A DNA stretch of 64,000 nt, taken from Sphagnum compactum (Eukaryota > Bryophyta > Sphagnopsida > Sphagnales). The DNA lies in contig OZ234497.1 of NCBI GenBank assembly GCA_965153455.1, forward strand, positions 11,594,001 through 11,658,000, in the 5' to 3' direction. The notes under the pieces are model-generated. The model made no database searches, was not told the DNA's origin, and saw only the letters and a list, made by a program, of their open reading frames with translations. Below, one piece after another: positions 1 to 10,582 of this stretch. The first letter of the stretch is position 1. Every line of letters starts with the position of its first letter. A program made the position numbers and the translations under genes.

Positions 1-225
1 CTCAACAAAGCTTTGTTACAATTAATACTTATAAATTAAAAGGATATGTGATATATTAAACTTTGTGCAAGTGTGAAACTTTAGTACAGTTTACCAAAAA
101 TGTCCCAAGATATTTACTAATTAAAATTAACCACGACTCGACACGATCACATACTTTAAATATGCCATACGCCATTGCCATAATGATCCTTTGGGCAAAA
201 CAACCCTAGCTATTGGTAGGTCGTC

Positions 226-1058
226 GTAAAAAATAATTCTTGATTTATTTTGTGATACGGCTTAAATCGTTCCATACAAATTCATATTAAATACCTCTTT
301 GATGGTAAAGATTTTCAATTTGACAAGTATATTTTATCCATTTTTTCCAAGCTATTTTTTAATTTCCCAAGGAGAAAAGTTCGTCCACCCTGAACCCTAA
401 AACGAGATTTGTGGCTGGTGCACCGGTGGGTGTTGGGTCATTCAAGCCCACGAAAAAAAAAGGGGAAATTTTATATGGCGGGAACTTTTTTTCTTGTTTA
501 ATCAAGCAATGAACATCCTTGGTGGGTGGGAGTCCTACAATACTCTTGCTTTAAAAAAATGCAAATGATTACGATCCTAAAACAAAATACGTCCTTACAT
601 AGCATTAAATATTTATACCCTATTAAATGTATTCACAAAACATGAACATACAAAAAAAAATCCTTGGGTGGTCCACATGTATATCCCAAACATTTGAGGG
701 GTCCAATAAAGCAGACTGTAAAAAATAATTCTTGATTAATTTTGTGATACAGCTTAAGTTGTTCCATACAAATCCATATTAAATACCTCTTTGATGGTAA
801 AGACTTTCAATTTAATAAGTATATTTTATGCATTTTCTCCGAGCTATTCTTTAATTTCCCTGGGAGAAAAGTTTGTCCACCTCGAACCCTAAAACGAGAT
901 TTGTCGTTGGTGCACCAGCGGGTGTTGGGTCATTAAAGCCCAGGAAAAAAAAAGGGTAAATTTTATATGGCACAAATTTTTTTTCCTGTTTAATCAAGCA
1001 ATGAACATCCTTGGTGCGCAGGAGTCTTACAATACTCCTGCTCTAAAAAAATGGAAAT
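226..1058. repeat. Direct duplication of a ~340-bp segment
   Basis: Positions 226-565 and 718-1058 are diverged copies of the same segment in the same orientation, separated by about 150 bp. They share many blocks, for example the ATACCTCTTTGATGGTAAAG stretch and the CAAGCAATGAACATCCTTGG stretch. The copies lack clear TG...CA ends and the spacer is too short for an ordinary LTR element, so a local tandem duplication fits best. A short non-autonomous LTR element cannot be excluded. Confidence 0.8.
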
Positions 1059-4000
1059 CTTGTCTGGGTCGGGTACTTGACTTCTTCATGACCGCTCAAA
1101 TAGAAATGTTTTAAAACCAGACTCCGAATAACGGTCGGGTGTGGGTGGTTTAGGTTTACCCGGGTCCCGGGCCCCATGATCCCAGATCCTTCTAAATATA
1201 GACCTCGAAGACCTAGTGGTCCCTATTAATTTTTTAAAACAAAATCATTGAGTCTTTGTTTTCGTATCCACGGCAAAAGAAACTGCTTCACTTTTGTGCG
1301 GTTTGAAAACATTTGCACATTTTTCCCTCTTCCACATTTTAGACATCCAAAAGTTGGGTTGAAATGGCCTTCTCAAAGGATGGGTTCCTAACCTTTACAA
1401 ACATGGTGAGTGCCACGAGTGGGAGGGATCATGCATTATAGTGATGCAAGGCAAATTATGGGAGAGGTCGCCCAGTGCCAGCCCCCGTTTGAGCCTCCAT
1501 CTATCGGCTTTCAGCATATTGAAGGCGCAGTGTTGATTCGAGTGTTGGGAGGGTACAATGATTTTTCATACCCTCAGGGTAAAGAGGTTGTATGATTGGA
1601 AAAAAAAATATTCTCAGGGCAAGGGGTATATATGACATTCAAAGAAAGATGCCCTTGCATTATAAGATGTGTAGGATTTGGGTCCCACAAACCTGGGGGC
1701 GAGGTGTTTGATGTCAAACATCACTCAAGGGTAAGGGTAAAATAGTGGTAAGGATACCATAATTTTATCCGATGAACACCCTAGAACAACCATGGATGGC
1801 AGGTAGATATTGTTCAATTTTTTTTTGCAAACGACGGTAAAAATAAACTAAATTAATGCGGATCCAACTTAGGGACTGCAACAATTTACCACTTCATCCA
1901 AAATATGGTGAACGTGCCATTTTATTATTACCACCGGGCGCGCTCTAAGAAATAATTTCCCTCCCACTCTTTCCAATTCATCAAGCCCAACGTGCTAAGT
2001 CCATTTCGTCCAGTGATCTGCCCCAATGCACCAGGAACTATCCATAATGAAATATTTTAAATGCGCCCAAAATCTTGGAATCTGTTCCTTCCTTGCCCAA
2101 ATTTTTGACTAAGACATCAAGATTGCTCCCTCCAAAGCTGAAAGCTATTGAGGCTCATGCAGACCGAGGCTTGCATCTGGCATTGACCCAATTTCCTCCA
2201 TGGCCTTGCCCGGAATTTGTTAGTCATTGGAGAAATTCCGTGCAAGGTCATTCATGAAGATGGGTAATTGCCAGATGTGAGCTCGATGAGCTCTGCATGG
2301 GCAGCTTTTAGTCGTGGAAAGGAGCAACTTTGATCTTCCAAATGAAAAAGTCTTTTTTGAAGGCAGTGTGTTAAAATCCCGAAAAAAATGCCTCGTTTTG
2401 GGGAAGGGCTTTCAAATCCCAGTAGAAACTCAACTACCCAGATTTGATGAGAAGCAAAGGCTTGGTTGCCAACCCCCAAGCCCCTAGACGTTGCTAGATG
2501 CCAAATTTTAACACGTTTCACATTAACTTACCATAATATGGCACTACTCAAGAATTGGCAAGTGTAACAAAGGCAATTTATTCATGAATGGGGTCAAAAA
2601 GGGGCCAAATAATGGGAGATGGCCAAAAGTGATGCCAATAAAACTAACTAAAGTGGCAGTTCTGTTTTCCATTTCCACTCATCAATTTTTTTTCACGTTT
2701 TGGGGTTCTTAAAAACACACTATGATGCATGTTCCACTTTTTTGGTCGTTATCCATTAATAACAAGGTCATTTTTTACATTGTTTTTGAGGTTTTCCTCT
2801 TCATGTATCTTGTTGTGTGTGATTCAATTGATCATGATTAGCGAGAACAAACGAACCTCCAAAGAAAAAAATGATGTGGGATTAATCTTGACACCTTTCA
2901 TTAGTCTCTCACTTGAAGGTTGAACGTTATCAACCTCAAATGGTTGAATTCCATTTTCTTCAATCATGATTTCATCCACAACAACATGGTCTATTAGAAT
3001 CAAGTTGTTTGAACAAGCTTTATCATTAACAACATCTACTTGATTTGATCTTAAGTCCTTTCACAATTGGGGTACACAAAACAATTGTTAATGAAAAAAA
3101 TTTTGCAAATCATTAATTTTGTTTTTTAAAAACATTTATCAATTATGGATTATTTTATGCTTAAAATTTAAATGATGTCATGTTAAATTAGTAAAATTTA
3201 ATAAGAGTTTTGACACATATAAATGTCCATTTGAGTCATTTTAAATAATTATATTTGTCGTTTTGATTGTAGGTTTTCTTTAAAGGAATGAAAAGGAATG
3301 CATTAAACAATGCAAATGATTCAAAAAATTTAACCGATAAATAATGATTACATATACATTTAACAATTTTTATTGGATACATTTGATCAAATTATACATC
3401 ATTCACAAATTTTGAAAGATTAAAAATTCAATCAAAAGGGTTGTAAGGGCAAAAATTATGACCACCTGGTTGATTGTTTGCATTCATTGAATTTAAACTT
3501 TCTAACACCAAATGTAAATCACATCTACAAGAAATAATCATGTGAAAAGACATGTCAAGTTGTTTACACAAGCTTATTTACATATTTAATTTTGTAGCAA
3601 AAACATTTTATGCATAAAAATGTATATATGTGAAAAATCACCACCACCATATGAATTATCTGAATTTGAGTTATTCAATTTTTTTCATTTAATTTTTTTA
3701 CATGTAAAGTTTTTATATTTCTTAGATAATGAAAAAAAATCTTGGAATCCTATCTCTTAAAAATGATACCTTAACCATGAATAAGAAGCCACCTTCACTT
3801 GGCACACAATATCCCAACTCTTGATAATTTTTGTAGTTCTACAAACATCAAGTGATATGCTTTGAATCCTTCATAATAGCTTAGAAACACATAAGTATAG
3901 GATTTGGACTATAATTTTCTTCACTTTTAATGTGAAACATGTGCATAAAATTTGCAACCAAAACATGCCATGATTCCTATATCATCTTTAAGTTAAGAGT

Positions 4001-5104
4001 TTTTGTGAAACATTGATTATTTATATATCACCATGTTCATTGCATTTGCCCAAAACTCAAGCTGAAATCTTTATGTAAACATCATGTTCTTAACACATTA
4101 CATCATCATGCTATTGAGTCATCACATAACCAAATTTTGTTGAGGAAAATATGGAACATTTGTTTGTCATTGCATCACAAACTTACCAAACTTTATAGCG
4201 TTGTACAAATTTTATGCGAAATCTGGTTTTCATATGTTCATACAAAAATTTGTATGAATTTTGTATTACATGGTTAATATGAACAATATTTGTATGTATT
4301 CAATATCTTAAATATTCCAACATATGAAATATTATTTTTGAATGACATACATGAATGTTCATTTTAATAAACAAAAATTGCATCATTTTATGCAAATTTA
4401 CATCACGGTATTCGCATGGATTTAATTAAAATGTAAATTGTACATACTTCACATTAAGACATCACAAGTAGAAATGACACATTAAATACAGATAATATAG
4501 TTTTTTTGAACCATTTTTACATTTTGAAATCCATAGATTTGGCACAAACATGTTATTTACAATTTTTGCACTAATTATATTAAGATTTTGTGATATTGGA
4601 AGTTTGTGATGTGGATTCCACATTTGGCCAAAAAATAATCACACTTTTTTTAAACAAATTATTTTTCATTATTCAATTACAAGATCTTGACATGTTCCCT
4701 TTTTCAATTTCCACCAATGCCTCATATTCTTTGGAATTATCAAAGATTTGACCACTAGAAGAAATTCACGTAGTAATGACTACCATTTTAGTCATAAAAA
4801 GACAAGATTTTAACCACAAATGACATATGAAACTACAAAACCTTCCAATCTTTTTGGACAAGTGGCAAAAAAAACTAGTTGCTAAAAAACACCATGTGGT
4901 TTCCTTGTGGCAGCCAATCATAGCAATAGTCACATACCTTTTATGATTAAGGGTGAGTTTTTCATATGTCACCTTAAACAACCATCCTTTTGATGTGGCA
5001 TCCATTAGTTGTAGGACAATGTGATTGTTGTGGTTTGTAGATGCTTATATGATTATAATGCCAAACCAAATCATGCCATATGTTCATTTGTGGCATTTCA
5101 TGAT

Positions 5105-5130
5105 GGGGGGGGTGTGGGGGGGGTGTGGGG
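5105..5130 (+). repeat. G-run tract with quadruplex potential
   Basis: Two runs of eight G and one of four G are separated by TGT in an otherwise AT-rich region. The longer runs can each supply two G-tracts, so four-tract G-quadruplex folding on this strand is possible. No nearby gene is known to be controlled by it. Confidence 0.6.
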
Positions 5131-6049
5131 CATCTTCCATTCTAACCTACCCTAATTAAGCAACATAATGACCTAAGCTTCTTAACCTAGCATAGGTTAC
5201 CTTAAAAACCTAAACCTAGCTTTCCTAACCTAGAATAGGCAACCTATATGCTTAATTAGCAACCTAAGTTTAGTCTAGATACTCTAGGTAACCTAGCCTA
5301 CACTATGTAGTTTAACTAACAACCTAGGCTAGGCATATAGATAGGTTGCAACGTTGAGGAGTTGAACCTTTCACCTCCACATTGGGGGATCCTTAACCAT
5401 AACAACACATTTCAACAAGATTTTGTGTTATCATATTATTATGATCATTTATTCTTATAAGCCACCTAGTAGCCTAATTTAGCTAACGTACTTAATTTAC
5501 ATACCTAGTCTACCTAACCTAGCTACCTAAATAGCTTATCTATTTAACTACTTACCCTGGCAACGTGCCCAACTACCTTCCTTATAATCAAGGGTAGCTA
5601 ATTATGTAATCTACTTAATTTAACCTAATGACCTAAAAATTAATTACCTTTTTTGCCTACCTACCTAGTTTAACTTACCTACGTAGCCTAGTTACCTACC
5701 TAACCTAGATTAAACAAGTTAGCCTAGCTACCTAGCTAGACAACCTAGGCCTACCTTGCTCTTACATAATACACCTAGCCTACCTACTTATTTACCTAAC
5801 TATATTTAGAGCTACCTTAATTAGTATAATCTATTTAGTTAACCACCTAGCTACCTAGCTACCCTACCCTACCCAACTAACTACTACCCAACCTACCTAC
5901 CTACCTAACTTAACTATTTATAGTTTAATTATCCTACCTAACACAACAAGCAATTTTGTCCTACCTACCTAGCTTAAATAACTAGCTTGGCTAGTTAGTT
6001 ATTTTCCTAGCCTAGCCTAATTAGGCTAAATTACTTACCTAGCTTATAC
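5130..6049. repeat. Degenerate CCTA/TAGG-rich tract
   Basis: For about 900 bp the sequence is dominated by imperfect CCTA, ACCTAGC and CCTAACCTA words in both orientations, with no coding potential. It looks like a decayed simple-sequence array. It is not the plant telomere repeat (TTTAGGG), although it shares the TAGG core. Related degenerate TAGGTTA tracts occur near 35.9-36.1, 38.0-38.5 and 39.1-39.2 kb. Confidence 0.7.
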
Positions 6050-7000
6050 CACTACAACAACAGGGGGCTATTTTGCGATCCAAATATCATCGCAAACAAC
6101 AAAGAAAGAAATTTCCAAAAGCCCGCTGTTGCAAACCATAATTCTTCGCAAACTCTTAACCTTTTGCGATACCATAACATTCGCACCCGTACCATCGCAA
6201 GTCCTTCACAACTCTCGAACTTGATAAAATCGCAAAACTTTTCCGATTATAACTGCTTCTATACATTGTTTGCGATTAACACTACATCAGAAACTATTTG
6301 CAACAAACCCATCACCGCAACGACTTAGCGAATCGACTCAAAAGTCTATCGGTTTCCGATATAAGATCTGACGTAAACATTTCAGGATTCTCAAAAATGC
6401 CGTTAAAAGTTTGCGATTAACATTACATCGGAAACTATTTGCAATAAACCCATCACCGCAACGACTTAGTGAATCGACTCAAAAGTTTATCTATTTCCGA
6501 TGTAAGATCTAACGCAAACATTTCGAGATTTTCAAAATGCCGCTAAAAGTTTGCGATTAACATTACATCGGAAACTATTTGCAACAAACCCATCACCGCA
6601 ACGACTCAGCGAATCGACTCAAAAGTCTATCGGTTTCTGATATAAGATCTAATGCAAACATTTCGGGATTCTCAAAATGCCGCTAAAAGATTGCCATTAA
6701 CATTACATCTGAAACTATTTGCAACAAACCCATCACTGCAACGACTTAGCGAATCGACTCAGAAGTCTATCTGTTTCCGATGTAAGATCTAACGCAAACA
6801 TTTTGGGATTCTCAAAATGCCGCTAAAAGTTTGCGAAATCTATGATTTCGCAAACCTATTTTGGAATGATTTTACCCATAAGAATGTAGCGATGTCTGTG
6901 ACATGGTATATTTGGTCTTTTGGCTTTTGCAGTGTTGCGAAAAATTATGATTCGCAAATGGTTTTGAGATCCACTGTGTATCGCAAGAGCATGGCACTGT
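6050..7000 (+). mobile_element. CACTA-type transposon terminus with subterminal repeats
   Basis: The sequence switches abruptly at 6050 to CACTACAACAACAGGGGGC, which matches the CACTAC(A/T)A start of plant CACTA (En/Spm) terminal inverted repeats. The next 900 bp are crowded with TTTGCGA/TCGCAAA words in both orientations. Such subterminal motif clusters are where CACTA-encoded proteins bind in known elements. No matching inverted end (ending TGTTGTAGTG) was found downstream and no transposase domain is visible. This is therefore a fragment, a deleted non-autonomous copy, or an element whose other end has diverged. Confidence 0.65.
6268..6828 (+). repeat. Four-copy ~140-bp tandem array in the CACTA end
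   Basis: Four head-to-tail units start at 6268, 6409, 6549 and 6689, giving a period of 140-141 bp. Each contains TTGCGATTAACATTACATC (the fourth has TTGCCATTAAC), a CATCACCGCAACGACT block and an end of TGCCGCTAAAAG. A fifth copy begins at 6829 but diverges after GTTTGCGAAATC. Unit similarity is high by eye, so amplification is fairly recent or homogenised. Confidence 0.9.
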
Positions 7001-9011
7001 ATTCTTATTTTGGAAGCATGTTTTATATTCATTTGGAGTCACTTTGGAAGGCAAAAAAAAAAATCTATATTAAAATTTCAAATTTTACAATGTAAAAGGG
7101 TTTGCAACCCTTGGGTATCGAGGAGGTGGCTCTGTGAAATGTTGAATTGCACAACTCTCAGATAATGTTACTAGATCCCCTACCTTCCCTTCCATAACAC
7201 ACCTATCATAACATATCATGACAGACTTAAGTGTTCTACAATATTCTTCTCTACCCTACAAAAAGCACCCAGTTTCAATGCAAGTGTTTAAACTTCTTTA
7301 ATGTCCACTGTGTTTTACCCTGGAGGATTTCTGCACCATCAACTTGCAACCGCAACAAATGTGTAAACTGTAAGTGCGGAGGTACACACTTGGCAACATC
7401 TGGAATTGATGTTTGAGATCCAGCTGTGTATGAACAACCTGCTCCATTCACCTCTACTTTAGCTTCCTTCTATAGCTTTGCAGTACAGGATGTAGGACTG
7501 CACATTAACTGTAAAACATCAGATTGGTTGCACTCTCTTCTGTACTTGAGTGTCATGCTTGAAAGTTCATAGTTTTCAAAAACTGCAACTGGAACACTCT
7601 GCAGACAAAGCCACATTCTGAATTAGCCTTGTGTCCACATTTCCTATTGACCAACCAAACAATGAAACAAGTATCCTGCATAAGCATGGCACTTAGATAA
7701 CAGAAAATAACACCAAATCTCCCAAACATCAGGTAGAAAAGCATAATTACTCTTGAAGCCAAGTGCTCTCAAAAGGAGCTGTCACACACCATCGGTCATC
7801 ACAAATTGAGGTATGTATGTAAGTAATCAGTAAAAGAAATAGGTATCTTTTATTTGACTTTTGAGAAAACAGGCTAAGAGAAGCTTACCTCCATCACCCA
7901 TCCAACATATTTCACATTGTTGACATGCTGATTCATGTCCAAATCACCACGTTTTGGCTGCAAAGAAAACTAGAACAAAGAAAACAAAGACAAGAAGCAA
8001 ACAATATGAACAAATTAAAGATGTTTAAAACAAAGCAGGTGACTCCTGATTTGACAAAAAAACCTGAACCCTTTTTTTCTGTCCAAAGGCTAGAACCAAT
8101 CTCATCTCTGGACCTTGGACAAGTCGTGAAGATCACCAACTTTGTTGCACCCACCAAAAATACCATATTACACATACAGAACACACCAATGTCGATAACA
8201 GAAGCAGCCAGGGTCTTTCTAAACGTAGCCACTTTGGTAGCATCTGTTGATCTCCCACTGTACATGGCCATGAATTACCCACTGAGCCCCTTTGCTTGCA
8301 GTATCAAATGGGTAACTGGATGATTCCATGAAAGCCAACAAAGTTTTATCATTAGCATCACTTGCAATATCCTATCAAGTCACAAGGCATCACACCTGAC
8401 TCATCTTTCTGAGATTTGAAGAAAACTCCATAAGAATGATTCACTATTACAAGATGAGTCCAGTGATTACCTTTTGGGTGCTACTCACAAAGTATGAGAT
8501 CATGAACGGAAATCACTCCTTACTCACTACTTCTACCCTACAGCCACAATGGTAGGAGCTTTTACAGCCTAGAAGGAGAATGAAGCTCAAAGGAAAAATA
8601 TCCTATTCTGCCCACAAGATATAGACACCCAAGCTAGGGACTCAGATCCTTTTAGACTGCGCTGCTCTAAGGAATAGTTGCCTTGTATGTTGCAAGCTGA
8701 GATGTCCAAAAAGGTTTCACAAATCTGCAGTGCCATTAAGGTGACAATCTTGGTACATTTGACTTCAATCGGTTTAGCTCCTTCAACAACCAATATCACA
8801 GAAAATTCTAGGGTCCATACAGGTTTAATATGGACACTCGTCAAGCAGCTTTGTATCAAAAATTAGGGAGTTAAAAAAATCATGGTTCAAGTGGTTCCCA
8901 TGATGGGAAAAACCACCTTGCAACCTCTGCAACTGTCTTTGGATTTGCACCAAGGCGGCTGGGTTGTGTAGGCAAGGGAACTGATGAACTCGGTAGTATA
9001 GTTTAGCATAC
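7001..9011. other. Unassigned region below the coiled-coil exon
   Basis: Composition is less AT-rich than the flanks, and open frames exist on both strands, the longest at 7925-8323 (+) and 7933-8271 (-). None has a recognisable domain. On the minus strand a reading frame from about 8998 down to 8881 is open and ends in a stop, and could be a terminal exon of the gene above. I could not join it in phase. Confidence 0.3.
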
Positions 9012-10582
9012 CTCTTTCAGCTCCAAGGTCATTGCATTCATCTTCTCCTCAAGCTCACATATTCGGGCCTCTAATGCGTTGTACTTTTCTGCCCAATTTT
9101 CACTACCTTTGTTTAGGATTGTAGTGTATTATATAGGTGGTGGGTGGTTTACCTATCAAGACTAGCCCGAGTTAGATCACAGGTCTACTACTAAAGGCAA
9201 AATGTGCATATAGTTTTACCCATATGGCATATTTGTCACAAAATATCAAGACTGAAAAACACCCACCTCTTCTTTAACAATTGCCTCTAACTTGTCCCAG
9301 TCAGTCCCGCATTTTGTGTTGCACCCAAGTTGCATCCAATGAATGTTCGTAGCCTTGACAAGTTCGATCTCCAACTTGGTTTTCAAGCAGGCATATTTAC
9401 ACTCTGCAGGGATCACCTGCACAGTCAAGGTGTGGGAATTAACCTAGTGAGCAGCCTAGGCACATTAGCAATGTGCTTATCCTTCTACTGTAACACAAAT
9501 GGCTTATCCTTCTATTGTAACACAAATGGCATAGTTATAATTAGTCACCTTGCCAAACAAGGGGAGTTGTAGCACGCACGGCAATGGCTCCCTAAGATTA
9601 ATGACCAGGCCTAGCTGCCAACACACATTCCATCATTTGCTGCAAGTGACATTAAATCACAACATCCATCATTTTATATGACCTTTAATTAACTACATAT
9701 TTTCACCACACTTGTAACTCTCCAATGGAAACCGATTGTCCCTGCAGCAAGAAACAAGATGCTACTATGTCAGTGGTTTTCCATTAGGCTGCTGTGATCA
9801 CAGCACACTGTGTGTAACTGTGATCACAGCAGCCTAATGGAAAGAGACCCTAACACTGGCCCATCTATCACTGGGCCTTCAGAAACACACAATGACATGA
9901 TAACAGAGGCCTGGAGCCATTCTTTTGGACAATTCAATGCAGGGTGAAGAAACTACTGTAAAAATTATGCAGCTAATCTGGAAACACATACAAGTCATTA
10001 GAAGCCCAACTAACATACAACCAAACTATTTGAGAAACAAAATCAAGGTCTGGGAGTAGATAAAACTTGGAACATACAATGTGTTCACTGAAATGAACTT
10101 TCAGATCTTCTTCTTCAACTGCCTTTGCCAAAATACAAACCACAACCAAACTGGTTGTTTGGTACCATTCATGCCTGCCATAGCCAAATAGATGCCTAAC
10201 CACTAAAAGCAAAAACAGTCCTAAAAGGAACTTTCTACTCCTACATTGTCCCCTACAGGTTATTCCATGTTTGATGGAGCATGGACTCTTGTTAGGAAAA
10301 CCCAGAAACAACCATTGTAACGTAATGCAGCTAAATTGAGCCCACAACAACCATATGCAAGTTCGCCATATAAAAATCACCGAGCAACGGGCTTTGTTTT
10401 ATACAACATTTGGATTCTACAAGAGCCCTTACTATAGATGCTTACTTGAATTTAGCCGGTGGAGCATATGGTGGTGCAAGGTACACCATGTCAACCACCT
10501 TGGTGTTTGAATTGGCAGATGCAAATTGCAAATCCTTCTTGACAACCTTCAACTCCATCTCAACACCCATTCGTGTGTCCAT
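9012..10582 (-). CDS. Probable spliced gene, unidentified, coiled-coil segment
   Basis: I do not recognise this gene. Three minus-strand pieces look like real exons. The first is 10582-10446, opening with MDTRMGVEMELKVV, containing the proline-rich APPYAPPAKFK and ending at a GTAAGC donor. The second is 9416-9267, 50 codons in phase 0, starting VIPAECKYAC and ending KLEAIVKEE. The third is 9106-9012, starting SENWAEKY, rich in charged heptads (LEARICELEEKM) and ending at GTATGC. A fourth candidate begins after a strong CTGCAG acceptor at 9745 (DNRFPLESY). The phases of exons two and three do not match, so exons are missing or the gene is decayed. Its position above a CACTA end allows a transposon-borne gene, but no transposase signature is visible. 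Confidence 0.4.
9476..9529. repeat. 27-bp tandem duplication
   Basis: Two adjacent 27-bp units, each starting CTTATCCTTCTA and ending CACAAATGG, occupy 9476-9502 and 9503-9529. They differ at one position. Confidence 0.95.
9778..9843. repeat. Perfect 26-bp inverted repeat with 14-nt loop
   Basis: Arms 9778-9803 and 9818-9843 are exact reverse complements (core GCTGCTGTGATCACAG) around a 14-nt loop. GTGATCAC is itself palindromic. The structure ends about 33 nt upstream of a strong splice acceptor on the minus strand (exon start at 9745). It could be a small foldback element, a MITE remnant or a hairpin RNA. Nothing here proves transcription. Confidence 0.95.

Larger units (their letters stand above)
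1..6049. other. AT-rich intergenic spacer
   Basis: I see no supportable gene here. Short open frames occur near 1410-1595, 2075-2257 and 2252-2521, but none shows a recognisable domain or convincing splice structure. The stretch from about 2.7 to 5.1 kb is very AT-rich and non-coding in appearance. The 340-bp duplication, the G-rich tract and the CCTA-rich tract inside it are listed separately. Confidence 0.6.

Noticed and set aside
2075-2257. Small gene on the plus strand (MESVPSLPKF...)
   Set aside because: Composition is coding-like, but there is no recognisable domain, no splice context and no support in the flanks.
5130-6049. Interstitial telomere array
   Set aside because: The words are CCTA/TAGG and CCTAGC, not the plant TTTAGGG repeat, and there is no regular 7-bp period.
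7925-8323. 132-residue open frame on the plus strand, with an opposing 112-residue minus frame
   Set aside because: Neither shows a domain, and overlapping antisense frames of this length occur by chance.
9973-10380. 135-residue minus-strand frame between candidate exons
   Set aside because: It has no family resemblance and probably lies in an intron of the unidentified gene.
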